From the NCBI GenBank assembly GCA_023014335.1, contig JAECYW010000001.1, forward strand, positions 1,488,001-1,552,000: a DNA stretch of 64,000 nt. The letters are read 5' to 3'. The DNA is from Galerina marginata. Taxonomy: Eukaryota; Basidiomycota; Agaricomycetes; Agaricales; Galerinaceae. Positions 34,131 to 46,481 of the stretch are shown here, one piece after another. Within the stretch, counting starts at the first letter, position 1, and each line of letters begins with the position of its first letter. The notes beneath the pieces were generated by a model. The model was given only the letters and a program-made list of their open reading frames with translations. It did no database searches and was not told where the DNA came from. A program made the position numbers and the translations under genes.

Positions 34131-35391
34131 TCAACGGCCGCTGTAAGGATTCAGCATTCCCCCTTTCTCCAGATCGACCCCGTGGGCCCTAGCGCTTCGT
34201 GGCGAGTTTCCAGAACCCTGCCGCGGGTAGTTTCTGCTAGGAGAATCTTTTGGAGGTGTTGGGTATGGGTTTCGTGATGATTGATTTCGTGAGGGCCGTG
34301 TCGAATGGTCACGATCGCGCTCGCGTCTCGCACTCGCCTGCCTCTGGGGTTTTTCCGTAAACACGGCCCCGCCCATGTACGCAGACGCGACGGGGAGGAT
34401 GCTCGAGCTACTGACTTTTCCTCGTGTCTGTTTCGCGTTCTCGTAATTGTTGAACCAAGCACAAGAGGTTACTGGTCCATGCCACATGTGTTCGTCTCCT
34501 TTGCGGTGCCTGCGCAGGGCAAGGAAAAGTAATGCAAAGCATGCAAAAAGGACTAGATATATGATTTTTAATGTCGATAATGTAGGAGAGAAAAATTGAG
34601 CGTACCTAGTGCCGCATTCATCAATGAGAAAGACATTAAGACCCGATACATCGCCTGATATTGGTCGGTGTGGACTGGAGAATCTAAGCAGTGGAACAAT
34701 ATTTCAAGATCGTAACACTTACATTCTGCACTTGCATCGTCCAAAGGTGTCGATGAAGCATCTGAAGCAAAACACTCAACATCCGCCGACTGCGCATCCG
34801 AAGTTACTAAGAAAACGCCAAGTACTAATGAAAACTGATTGAGCGCAACGCAGCAGTTCCCAAGAAAGGACTGACCAAGCCAGAACATCCCAGCAAGTCC
34901 TAAACAAGCCAGCTCGACCTTTGTAGAAATAGGGTTCCTTTCCCGAAGGAAGAAGGCGAAAGAGATGCTAAAGAATGTGTCAGTCTGAAATATCATGCAG
35001 ACAAAACAGTAGGCCTCACAGGACGAGGAAAATAAACATGCTCGCCGAGCAGACAAAGATGGCGAACGGAACAAAACGAGCTAAAAGGAATCGGACCGGA
35101 ATTAGAGAAATAGAATTTATGGACATTGAAGAAGTTGCTCACTCAGGTCCGAAGCGGCCAAGACCGACTGGAAGTGCCCCGCCATTGCTAGGCAGATCAG
35201 GGTGAAGAGAAGGACAGTGCCTTGAACCCAATGTTAGCAAGCCTGACCCAAGGCATGAAGATGCCCGACGCACCATAGATAGAATTCCGAATTGTGATGA
35301 ATAGAGATGGCATACGAGCTCTAGAGGTGGTGGGTTGACTTTGACTAGAACGCTGGCGAGAGGGTGCCCCCCTACGCGCGGACGGCGACAT
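34131..35391 (-). CDS. Four-span membrane protein (MARVEL-like), member 3 of 3
   Basis: An N-terminal Ser/Arg-rich leader (MSPSARRGAPSR) is followed by MPSLFITIRNSIYG. A 53-bp intron (gtgcgt..ttcaag) leads into span 1 (TVLLFTLICLAMAGHF). Span 2 is FVPFAIFVCSASMFIFLVLISFAFF, written here in part, span 3 is VELACLGLAGMFWLVLGVFL, and a Cys-containing loop (SADVECF) follows. Span 4 is MNAALVLFACFALLFLALRRH. The tail is Arg/Ser/Pro-rich and ends in LNPYSGR. All introns are in phase. The start could be 35391 or the inner ATG at 35313. Topology matches member 2, while the tails are unrelated (basic here, Gly/Tyr-rich there). Confidence 0.75.
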
Positions 35392-35780
35392 GATAAACTG
35401 GTAGGCGATTAAAGACACGAGGGAAACATGAACTCCAGCACAGGTATGGCCTGGATGAGCGTAAAGGTCGTGATGGAAGAAGAAGACGACCAGCCAGCCA
35501 AACCTCCAGAAAACGCACGAACAGCGAGGTCGGGAGGAAGGAGCAAAGAAATAAAAACCTGATCCCGGACGGCTGAAGGGACGAACGGAGTTATCTTGCC
35601 TCGAGGCGCTCAACACTGCCACTAAAGTCAAATATAGCTCGACATCAAATCACACGATGGGCAAGAATGGTCTCGAAAACGGTCTCCACATTCCACTCCA
35701 ACGCCTCGTGGCTCTCAATTTTAACCTACATACATGGTATGAGTAAATAAAAGAGCTACAGGCGCTACAACTTGGCCTTT
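35392..35780. other. Intergenic
   Basis: 389 bp between MARVEL-like member 3 and the acetoacetyl-CoA synthetase. Nothing beyond promoter and terminator sequence is evident. Confidence 0.4.
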
Positions 35781-38654
35781 TCATGCGCGTTCTTGACGCA
35801 GAACCTGCCCGATTTCCTGATAAAATGTCAAGCACTCCGGATTTGATAGTGTTGCGGGATTCACAGAGGACAATGGAGCTCCATTGACAATCTGTGGCTA
35901 TGAGTCAGAATCACGGAAAACACGCGTTTTTGATACAGCTGGCACTCCCACCTTCTTCACGAGGACTTCTACCCGCTTTCCGTTCAGGGTATAGGGGACA
36001 TCCGATACTTGAATGATCTAGTGTGAATGGGCAACATATGACCTCAGCTGGGCAAAACTTTCACCACTAGAAAAAACATACCCGAGCGGGGACATGTCGC
36101 GGGCTTCTCCGGGCGCGGATTTCTGCTTTGACTTTTATTTCGAATTCCGGAGACAACTCATGACCTGCGGGAAGCTTGATGAATAAAATCACCCGTTCAT
36201 CCGCACCGCCGTCAATTTTCTGCCCGACAGCTAAGTAATCCACGACAAAATACTCCGCAGTTGGAGCCGTAAAGCACATATCAAGAACCTCGTAAATTTC
36301 CGAGGAACCAAACCGAATGCCTCCGGGATTCCTGCAATTTTAAATTTAGTCAAGTCATTGCAGGGAAGCCTGGAATGGATAAAACATACAGTACACCGTC
36401 TGAGCGTCCAAGCATAATAAGCCCACCTCCGTTCCCCAACATCGAACGTGTGATAACAATGTGATCTCCGTGATCTTCAAGCAATGAGTCGGGGCTAGGT
36501 CATGGGGCGATAAAATTCACTCACACCATACACCGTCGAACTCGGAGAAGTACGATTGGTGGAACCTCGCTTGCGCTGCCTTGACTTCAGCTTCAGTCCC
36601 GAATCCAGGAAGAGGCCAGAAGCCCAGGGGCATACATGGGAATGGCTTCACGCAGACTAGTTCACCAGCTTCATCAGGAGGGTTCGAATTTCCCGTGGGC
36701 GAGAAACTTTCAATAGCCATTCCGAGCATTCTGCACTGGATTTCCCCCCGAAAGACCGGGAGGGCAGAACACATCCCGGCGAATAAAGAACAGATGTCCG
36801 TTCCACCTGGGCATTCACTTGAGGGGCCCACAGTTGAATAAATAGAAAGAAAACGCACCAGTTATAGAACCTAGAAGTACATTAGGGTTGATGTGCTCGT
36901 AGACATAGTCAAACAATGGAGGGGCGAGGGGAGAACCAGTGGAGTATATGTGTCGCAGGGTATTGAGATTATGGTGTTCTCGGGGTCGATACTTTTTCTG
37001 CCGCAGCTGTTAAAGAATTGTGCAAGGCCCGATAAGAAGGGAGAATGTTACCGAAAGCTGATCCAAGTATTTCGCACTTGTTCCAAAGATAGTGATGCCT
37101 AAATCGTCCACCAGCTTCCAGAGAAGACTCACGTCTCGCAGGGGACTTCCATCGTACAAAACGAGCGTGCAACCGACACTTAGTCCACTCGCGAGAAAGT
37201 TCCACATCATCCATCCTCTGAGGATTGAATGTCTGTCAGTATCACAAGGCCATGTTCCTGATAATCTTTCACCGACGTTGTGGTATAGTAGAAAAATACG
37301 TCGTCAGGACGAAGGTCTCCACATATCGCAAACTCCTTTTTCGCCTGAAGAAGCATCCCTCCCGCTCGGTGGACGATAGGCCTGAGATATTTTCTTGATG
37401 AGGAAAACTCGAGCTAGGCAGTGTGTAAACTCACTTTGGCCTACCAGTGGTACCACTGCTGAAAAGAATCCATAAGGGTGAATCGAATGTCATCCGATGC
37501 CACTCTATCTCCCCATTAGCCTTTGAACGACCAAGCAGATGTTCTTGGCCTTCTTTCACAAAATCTTCCCACCCGAGCCATCCGCTCTCCCAGCCCTGAG
37601 AATTTGGCTGATGAGAAAGTGTGCTTGAAATGACAACTTTCGGAGTAGGTATTTTGTCGGCTAAGCCTAATAGCAGTGCTGAAAGCTTGGGTAAATGGTT
37701 GTGTACCTTGTGATTGTAGCTATAATCATGACATTCAACCCTATGTTCCAGAATGTAAACTTGGAAAGTAGGATAGTAACGCACACGACAGCATCGACTG
37801 AGAATATGACTTTGGGCTGGACCTGCTCAAAACTACCGCTTATGCATTACGATGATACTGTCAGGAGAATCAATTGCCATTGACGCACCGTTCCATTACA
37901 CCTTCTGGCCCAAAATCGGCAGCTGCGCTGACCCAAATTCCGCCGACCGCAGATGTTGCGAGACATGCAGCCACATTCTCCTGCGAACGAAAGGGGAGAG
38001 GTAAATCTCCTTATTCGTGTTGCGAAGAGAAAAAGACAGACGATGCAGTTTGAGGAGTACGAAGCAACCCTGTCTCCTGGTTTTACTCCGTGATAAAGTA
38101 ACGCAGAGACGACATCGGCCACAAGAGTGTGCAGTTGCGCGTAAGTGACGCGCCTTAAACGCGACATTGGGTGATCCGGCGTCGGTTCAGCTTTAGTGAA
38201 TCTTCGGCGTCAACATTGGCCTGCCTCGTATGTACGATGAAAGGAAGTGACGCAACTGGCTTCTATGAGAGCTACTTTCTCTTCCGAACGACAGTGCAAC
38301 ATGTTCTCGGCCCAGTTAACTCGCGCATCCGGGAACCTGGACAGTTGAAGGGCGATTAGTTTATTGATAATCACGTTTGGATTATGCATACCAAGGTGGA
38401 TTTGCCGAAGGAAGAGCAGTGTTATCAACGACGTGCGATCCCTTGTCTCCGATGACATTGGTTTCATCCCACACCATACCCCAAAAGTCATCGAGATGAG
38501 TTGTTGACCATTTGTAAAGGTCGGAATAGGACTTTAAATTCAGGCCGTGGGTGGAATTAACCTGACGAAGAAAACGGAAGGTCGCAGACGATTCCGCATC
38601 TCGGGGTCGAAAAAGAGGTTCTCCGTCGTTCTTGGAGGACAAGATTGAAGCCAT
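35781..38654 (-). CDS. AACS: Acetoacetyl-CoA synthetase
   Basis: Adenylate-forming enzyme that activates acetoacetate to acetoacetyl-CoA, feeding sterol and fatty acid synthesis. Many introns. Recognisable blocks in order: the N-terminal ACS-type region (SYSDLYKWSTTHLDDFWGMVW), FPDARVNWAENML, GVKPGDRVA, NVAACLATSAVGGIWVSAAADFG, the phosphate-binding signature LFSSGTTGRPK, TTTGWMMWNF, the adenine-binding SITGGTDI, YHGDHIVI and a late LNGKRVEVLVKK with the catalytic Lys. Total about 660 residues, normal length. At 38170-38250 the junction LIEAT | EPTPDHPMSR needs the acceptor cactaaag; nearer acceptors give stops. The stop is at 35781. No doubled-base site was found. The call is distinguished from acetyl-CoA synthetase by its N-terminus and GGTDI context. 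Confidence 0.93.
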
Positions 38655-39173
38655 GCTACCGAGGGTGCGGCGAAGATGTGTGGGTTACTGCTGCGCCCGA
38701 GCTATGATTACACTGCCAAGGCAGAAGACTCGGCGATGCAAGCTGGGATGGGTGTGAGTGGCATGGCATTTGCGGAAATGAAGAAATATTCACATAAATC
38801 GATTATGAAGAGGTGACGCAGCGTGACGATGATGAGCGGAAGATCTGTGTGACATGGGGTGACAATGCTCGGACCGAGCGCACGTTCGATCAATGTGGGG
38901 GAATTGGGTTTACGGCCGATCGCGATTGAGAGGTGGAGAAATATTTTAATAACTGGCCATTTTGTTCATTCGACTGGTCACTGCCATCTCTCACGTTTGT
39001 GCTCCCATTCGCCACATCCGCAAGCTCTCTTTCCCCACCTCCGCGTTGCGTCAGCGCTTATCTCAACTGTCAACGGCGACTCAGATATCCCCGGCTATAA
39101 ATCCATCACGTCGCGTATACACACAATCTTGAACTGAACCACCACCACCCCCTGCTCTTCCTCTCACCATCTC
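38655..39173. other. Shared upstream region of AACS and a small gene
   Basis: 519 bp between divergent start codons. No coding potential was seen. The stretch just before 39174 is CT/CA-rich (ccaccaccaccccctgctcttcc is pyrimidine-rich, about 39140-39165), typical of a fungal transcription start region. Confidence 0.4.
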
Positions 39174-39801
39174 ATGGACAGATTGCTCGCACCACATACC
39201 CCAGAAGCTGCTGCACACAACCACCTCAAGTACGCCCTTCCATGCCTTTTCACCTGTGGCATTTTCTGATGCCACCTAGGAATATATGCTGACGTGTCCT
39301 TCTTTTGCAAACAGTGAAAATGCCTTCAGCTGGCACACAGACCAGCCCTCCGTCGACGAGTCCTTAATATCAGGATGCGCCTCTTACCGCGCCTTTGACC
39401 GTTTCCTCAGTGGGAACGATTTGTTCCTTCTACCAAGGACACGGTCCGAGTTGGAAAGCATTTTGTAGGTTTTTTCATGCCACCTTGTTATATCACCGAT
39501 TTGACTCGGCTTGAAGGAGGAGATATGCGTACGACGCCATTCACAACGCTATCGCCAGCAGTCGCTCCCAGCTGCAGACGGGTGGCTATAGCAGGGTGAT
39601 TAATACTCAAGCTGTGGCGCAATCTATCACATTCCTAACTATTTCAAATTTCTTTAGGTCTGTCACCTTGCAGAAAAATCCATCCGTGGTGTCCTCAACA
39701 CAGGCGATAACGTTGACATCCTTCTTGCACTTCACCGTCCCACAAACATGAATTACGAAAACGAGAGCAATGCACGCCCTATCATGACGAAGCTGAAGTA
39801 A
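39174..39801 (+). CDS. Small uncharacterised protein, about 145 residues
   Basis: Four exons with matching phases: MDRLLAPHTPEAAAHNHL; ENAFSWHTDQPSVDESLISG to ELESIL; YAYDAIHNAIASSRSQLQTGGYSR; VCHLAEKSIRGVLNTG to IMTKLK, stop at 39799-39801. It looks soluble and mixed helical with no signal peptide or known motif. The third exon uses the acceptor gaaggaggag, which has a purine-rich end and is weak. I do not recognise a family. A coincidental run of four in-phase exons is unlikely, so a real gene is favoured. Confidence 0.55.
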
Positions 39802-40213
39802 GCCAGAGTAAGCCCAATGCAGCATCACAGCCCTTATCATTATTTGTTTCCACCACTCTCTTTCTTGTTCGAGTTTCATCAATCTCATTGTATACCGCTC
39901 TCTCGCTTTATCATCACCTTACGACTACGCCATGTATTAGTTATGTTGTATACATTCTTGAGCTTCGGCATGAGCATCCTTAAATTAGATTGATCTCCCA
40001 TTGACATCGGTTAGCCGAATGGAGTTATGATCTGCCTGTATTTGGATTGTCGAGGACGAGCAGCAGGGTTCCTAAAATTCGTTCGCAGTGACATCAACCT
40101 TCAACATCCCCAGCACGAACGTGCGAGGCGCCTTCTCTTCCTTCCTCATCCATCCACCTGCATTCACCAAGCTAGCTCTTGGAACTGAGGCATTCACTTG
40201 TCTCTCTTCACTC
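39802..40213. other. Intergenic upstream of PPN1
   Basis: 412 bp; holds the 3' flank of the small gene and the PPN1 promoter. An in-frame ATG at 40088 could lengthen PPN1, but the downstream one at 40214 begins a clean signal segment. Confidence 0.4.
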
Positions 40214-42775
40214 ATGTTCTGCCCTACCTCCTTTATTCTGCTCACCGCAGCCTTTGCCGTCGATAATGTGATTTCGTCGCCAGCCCAAACTCCATTCGGG
40301 GTGCAAAGCACCAGTGAGCATGATACATTCACCCACGGATGAACGCAAATAACACAATGGTCTTTCTAAAAGAGCCGAAGAAGTTACATGGACGATTTCT
40401 GCATATCACAGACATGCATCCAGATTCTTACTATACCCCGCACACTTCACAATCTAAGGCTTGTCATAGAAAAAGTCCAAAGAAAAAAAAGAACGAGGCG
40501 TCCTATTACGGAACCCCTTACTCGTGCGTCATTAATGGCTGTCTCGTGGGCACTCATTCAAAATTTACAGGGAATGCGACTCACCGTTCCGCTTGACCAA
40601 CTACACGTTGGATTTTCTGAAGGACAACTGGGCGAACGAAGTGGACTTTGTGATCTGTACGTTTCCTTGCCGGTGCTCTCAATAATCTCAACCAACCGTC
40701 GGACTAGGGACAGGAGACAATGCAAGGTTAATTGGCGCACCTTTCCATTGTGCAATACTAATATTCGCTGAAGGCACGACAATGATCGCCAACTTCCTCG
40801 GACACCATCTGAGATCAATGATCTCAACAGAGCGGTGGCTGCGAGAATGCAGAAGATATTTACAAACCGGGGAATACCCGTTGTACCAAGCTTAGGTGCG
40901 TTTGTCTGAATTCTTCCGCTCGCCATATTGATGATCAATTATTTGTCCGTTAGGAAACAACGACGTTTGGCGTAAGCACTCAATGTACCTCCTTTTAAGC
41001 ATTTGGAGACTGACTTGTATACCTTCAAGCACATGTAAGAGATTTAGATGCACTCGTTTCTGTCACTAACCGTCAACTCAATTGCTAGAACATCTTGACT
41101 CCAGGTATGTGCTTTCTTTCCCATATCATTTACGATGAACTTCTCATATCAATACCAACAGGTCCCAACGCCATCACGAATGAATTCGCATCGTGAGTTG
41201 TCTTGTTTTCCGTCAATCAATGTCTGATGCGATGATACGACGAAGGATCTGGAGTTCCTTCATACCTTTCCCTTACCTCCAGGTCTTCCAGCGCGGCGCA
41301 TATTTCGCTGTAGAGGTGATACCGGATGAATTGGCTGTCGTTAGCTTGAACACCATGTACTTTTACGACTCCAATAAGGGCAAGTCCCTGCTCGAATGCC
41401 TCGTCTCTTATTTCCTTAACATTGATGATATCATACAGTGGTGGGTGGATGCCCGTACAAGGAGCGAAACGATCCAGGAAATCTCCAATTTGATTGGCTC
41501 GAGGTTCAACTAAAGATGTATCGTAGCAGGGGCATGCAGGTATGATGCTCACCGTGGAGGCCTATATTCATCACTAACCTCAAAAATATCAGGTTTGGAT
41601 TTCCGGTAGGATTATTGGAGCACCTAGGTTCTCAGAAATGTTTTGATTGTTTGTAACAGGGCATGTACCTCCATCATCTGGAAATTATTTCCCCGAATGC
41701 GTTGAGTTGCAGTTCTGTTTTCTACTTTATTTCATAAAGCTGAATCTTATCTTCAGTACGTTCGATACGTTGAGCTCTCCTTGCGCTTTCAGGATACCAT
41801 CCTCGGCCATTTATATGGAGTATGTGTACTTTTTGTTTTTGTCCATCAAAATTTGACTCGTTTACTTCGAAAGCACATGAATGTCGATCACGTAAGTATA
41901 AATGGTGGTTAAGCCTAGACCATAGAACACTGATCTATTCTTGACTTAGTTCTTCTTCATGGAAGCCGCAGATCTTGGAATATTCCCGGACAAGGAGGAC
42001 CTGCAAGATGGAGCGGTTAGTACGCTCGGCGATGGCGGTCTTTTCGAGACATTGGTGGGGAATTGGGGCGCTTTACCCAAATCGCCCAAACTGGCAGATT
42101 ATGCTGTTGTCAACGTCGGGCCCTCTGTCGTTCCAAACCCATATCTGCCGACGTTCAGAATATTTTCGTATAACGTCAGTGCAGCCGGAGATCTCGCGCT
42201 GAAGAAACCAAAAAAGCCCAAGAAACCTTCCAAGCGAAAGCCCGGTCATCCTCGGGGCGACGGGGGTAACAAAACAGTACATTGCAAATCCGAGAAATAT
42301 CGGGATACATGGCGGTGCCATCTTGACCAACCGTGGCACAGCGACTCTAATTCACCATCACGGTCCAATCAGCGATGGACGCCGTTAGGGTATGCCCAGG
42401 TGTGTTTGGGTCGAAGACAATAGTCCGGATAATACTCATCCCGCCCTCCTGATGCAGTACTACATTCCCGAGCTAGAGCGGGCGAACAAAAGTCACACAC
42501 CACGGTTTGAGCTGGAATACCTGACATATCCGCTGGACTCGCTGCATCCAGAAAACGCAACCGAACGGGAGTTTGTGTACCCGGTTCCCCTGAAGCTTCT
42601 GCCCGCAACACTGAGAGAACGCGGTGTTGCGAAGAGCAAGTATGCACCATATCGGATGCGCGACCTGACGATTCCGTCCTGGATACGACTTGCACGTCAA
42701 GTAGCGGACGGTAGACGGCAGAAACTGCAAAAGCGGTTTCGTAAATACATGTATGTAGGGGGCAAAGAAGAGTAG
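40214..42775 (+). CDS. PPN1: Endopolyphosphatase
   Basis: Vacuolar metallophosphatase that cuts inorganic polyphosphate chains. The start MFCPTSFILLTAAFA gives a signal or membrane anchor. Metal-binding motifs are visible in order: HITDMHPD, WTGDNARHDND, LGNNDVWPHN and SGHVPPSSGNY, with a His in YGHMNVDH. The C-terminal part has a Lys/Pro-rich stretch (KKPKKPKKPSKRK) and ends GGKEE. About 16 short exons, all joinable in phase. One intron after NTMYFYDSNK has a GC donor (gcaagtcc..atacag), the only one seen in the window. The layout matches yeast Ppn1, although the exact membrane topology is inferred. Confidence 0.93.
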
Positions 42776-43103
42776 GAAAGGGGATAGGGATTCTTGTGAT
42801 CATGATATGGATATGTCAGATGATCGAGTGTGGGAAAAAGTAAAAATTACTAAAGAGGACGTCGTGTTGTCTTGACTACGTTCGTGAGCAAGATCTGGTA
42901 ACCAGCCTTTATTCCGAACTCAAGAGTCAAACGGCCATTCCGCTCAATTATACCTTGTCGGCGGAGCCCTCCACCCACTTCGTTCCGTATTCTCTGTCCT
43001 CCTCTGCTTTCCACTTTCCTTCACTTCTTTCTTCTGTCCGGCTGGCCCGCTCGTCTCCCCCCCAGGAGCCCCACCATCCTTTGTTTTTTCTTGCTTTTTC
43101 CTC
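42776..43103. other. Intergenic between PPN1 and the RFX gene
   Basis: 328 bp. A long pyrimidine-rich stretch (about 42990-43100, many ctcc/ttcc) precedes the RFX start codon, a common feature of fungal promoters. Confidence 0.4.
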
Positions 43104-46100
43104 ATGACAGCCGTCAACATGCAGATGATGCCGTCCAGTGTCTCTCTCGACTTCCTCCCCGCCCACCCCCAGCACTCCAGGTCCAACTCGGTCTCCTCCT
43201 CCTCCACCCACTCGTCCCACTCCCGCCCCCAGTCGTCTCACGGCAGCATGGGCCGCATCCAGCAGAGCATGGGCCCCACCGCCGAGGACCTCTACCGCGC
43301 TTCCTATCATCTGGGGCATCAGAATCTCATGCACAACGACCCGGTGCGTGCCCTCTTTTTTCTCTCTTACTCTTCCTGATCGGGCCTCATCAGCCCCCGC
43401 CCAACCACAATATCACTAATCCTGCTTTAAAGGGTCCTCATCGTCCTAGCCACATACGCATGGCGCGGGCGGCGGTCTCTCCCTATCCGCCTCGCGACAC
43501 GGACAGCGTCCACTCTTCGTCGAGCGAGACCGAGGACATCTCCATGTACCTGGGAAATTCCGCCCCTGACTATCAGACGATGTTCGGCGGAGGTCCGACC
43601 ATGGCCCCTAGCCAAGACGCAATTCATGCTGCCGGTGCCTTTGGTAGAATGTCCTTGAGTCCGGACCATGCACTGGAGAAACTCGCGGCCAACGTACGCG
43701 CCGCCACCACCACCAGCGCCTCGGACAGGGCAAAGCAAATTTTTGTCCAAGCTTGGTCTGTACCTTATTGTTGGCGTTCCTTGCTTGACCCCCCTAACAA
43801 TTGATATGTAACAGGCTGACTGCCAACTATGCGCCCTATCCTGATGGCAATGTTCCGCGACAGGGTCTTTATTTCTCTTATCGCAGAGTATGCGATCAAT
43901 ATGGCATTCCTCACATAAACACTGCTACACTGGGCAAGGCCATTCGCCTTTGCTTCCCAACTATTAAAACTCGCCGCCTGGGTGTCAGAGGGAATAGTAA
44001 ATATCATTGTACGAGTTTCTTCCCGTTACCGCGTTCCGAAACTAATATCATGCGACAGATTGCGGCATCCGGCCTGCAACCTCAGCTGAAGCTGAGTGGC
44101 TTCAGGATTATATTACCAAGTCTAACAATAACGCGGCCCAAGCTTCTGTTAATGCTGCTCGCCTTAGTCACGACCAATCCGAATCTGCAAACAGGAGTGA
44201 GGATCGCTCTGATGAAGACGACGAAGACGATTCAGAGGGGAATAACTCTGTCCCTGGATCGAAGCGTAACTCTCTCACCCTATCAGGAGAAATCAAACAT
44301 TTGGCTTTTACAGATGATTTGAGCGACAAGACCCCGACAGCCGCTACTCTGCTATCCCAAGTACAGTCAGCAGGTCGCCCGACAGGGACCTTCCCGCCAC
44401 ATGCCTCCATTCGTCGGCACCCCCAGCAAGAGCCAAACTTGGCTCTGCAAGCGCATTCTCCACCGACTCCTAATTCCGGGTCCTATCTCTCACCCCAACA
44501 GAATACCTCGGTTCGCCACTTGCCGCATTTCCCATCAATCGAAGATGCTGTTGCAAATTCGACGTCCTCCCATGGGATGGCTGCACGAGAAGTCTGGGGA
44601 TGGTTCCAAGATCACCTTGATTCGCTCCTGGAAAGTGTCCGATCATTTCGATTTGACCAATTTGAAATGAACTTGCGCTCTTTCTGGTCCAATTTGAATG
44701 GCGTTCATCGAGAGATTGTTCATGCTCCCGCGATTGCTGGTCTTATGGCTAGGGCAGATGCCATCGTCTACGATGTAGGTTTTCTAAAGTTATTTTGTAG
44801 GTTATTTACTGACGCTTTTGATGTTAGGAAATTCTTGAAATTTTGCGATCACAGATGCTGTCCACCATTCAGCCAACATCACTTTCATCTCTCCGTCAGC
44901 TCGCCCTGAAGATGGAAAAGATTCTGGTTGTTGCACTTGAAAACTATGGAAACACTTTCGTTGAACCTAAAGTTGAACTCGGTGCTCGATTCGGACATCT
45001 CGTCTGTAAGTGGCTTTTCCCTTTTTAACGTTTTAGTCTCATTTAGTTCCCGCGCGCAGTGCGGTTCCTGGACATCTATCAAGTGACCCAGGCGCTGAAC
45101 ACTGTCCTGACTAACCAGAAACAGTTGGCGGAAATGCGCAGGTCTTGGCAGAAAGTTGACTTTGAGTCTGTTCGAAACCAATCAGCTCTCGTCTGCAACT
45201 GTCGTCACGAAGATCTCGTTCAGCTCCTTGAGGTTGAATTTGTCGCTGTTTTGGAGGGCCTCTCGAAGAGTACCGAACCCGTACGTGACGTGATGAGCTG
45301 GGCCGATAAATGTTGTGAGAGGTTGATGGGAAGCAGTCGAAACGCAAATCATAATGGACAGGAGGAGAGAGGAACTATGAGTTCGCGCAGCGTTCTCATT
45401 AGATGGGGATATGTTACAAGTCAAGTAATGAGGGATCTTGTGAGCATTCTTTTTAATTCGTTATCGCGCATCCTCCCTGCTGACTGGCCTCACACAGACA
45501 ATTCGCAGTGACCCAGCATTCGGTGCATTCCAGATACTGAAACTCTTCCTGGAGTAAGTGATTGACGGGAACAGCTTTCATCATGACAGTTTTTGATACT
45601 TTCTTTCCTTTCTTTTTTTAGCGATTGGATCGCGGTCAATGTTCTCAGAAGCGTTGCTCTTTCCACTAATTCGGTGGCTGCATCCGTCGAGCCTGTCATG
45701 CAGCAACAATTTTTTTCTTTGTCACCAATGGCCGGACAGGAAAGCTTCGGCTCCATGGACGGTAGACCGCAACATTTGATGGCGCACACCCCGACAACTT
45801 CGAGCATGTTGGCGGCCCTCCAACACGAGCCGTATCCGGGTTCTTTGGACCCGACTTCCTCCGCTTTCAGCGCAGACGCTTACGCCTCGATGTCGTACAT
45901 GGACACTTCGGCGGCTCAGGATGACGCGCTAGGCTCTGGCCATCAAACTGGCCTGTCGTTCTCAGACTTTAGCGGGTCAGGAAGCACATTCGATGTCTCG
46001 AGCTTCACCTCCCAAGACCTCGGACTCAACGCTCCCGTCACTCCCGGCAGCGAGTCTGATCAACAAGAATCGGAGCCCGTCAAAGCGGAGCAACCCACAG

Positions 46101-46105
46101 CATGA
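43104..46105 (+). CDS. RFX-family transcription factor
   Basis: Winged-helix DNA-binding protein; fungal relatives (Crt1/Rfx1, Sak1) repress DNA-damage and cell-cycle genes. Start MTAVNMQMMPSS at 43104. The N-terminus is Ser-rich. The RFX DNA-binding domain begins near WLTANYAPYPDGNVPR and continues VCDQYGIPHINTATLGKAIR, TRRLGVRGNSKYHYCGIRP, with an intron inside KYH | YCGIRP. An acidic linker follows, then a long C-terminal region like the RFX B/C/dimerisation part (EIVHAPAIAGLM, LRFLDIYQVTQALN, IRWGYVTSQVMRDLT). The tail is Ser/Gln-rich with DFSGSGSTFD and ends KAEQPTA. Nine or so exons, all in phase. No doubled base was detected. Confidence 0.94.
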
Positions 46106-46481
46106 CGCCGATAGTTTAATTTTCTTGTTTTTGGGTCCCGAACGCTTTATTTCTTTCGTACATTCTTGTTATCTCGCTGGTCTCGTGTTGCGCACACCTT
46201 CTGTTTCATATAGTGCCGAAGTATCCCTCCTGTATCGATTGCCCTCTTCTGCTTTTCGTTTTCCTGCCTTTTAATCTTTGTAAAGAGTATAGTTTCCCGC
46301 GGATTTTGTTCTTGGTATACTTAATGTCCTCACCGAATCCACCTTGTTTATTTAACTTATCCTTCCTTGATGTAAAAAAAATTGGATATTGTGAGATTAC
46401 TTTAAGTTAGCTGAGATGTATATTTGCATGTTAACGAGTCCTAGTATCCAATCCATTACTGTAACCTACATCGAGTTCATA
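46106..46481. other. Intergenic between convergent RFX and BFR1 genes
   Basis: 376 bp, AT-rich with pyrimidine runs. It holds the 3' untranslated regions of both genes; nothing else is seen. Confidence 0.4.
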
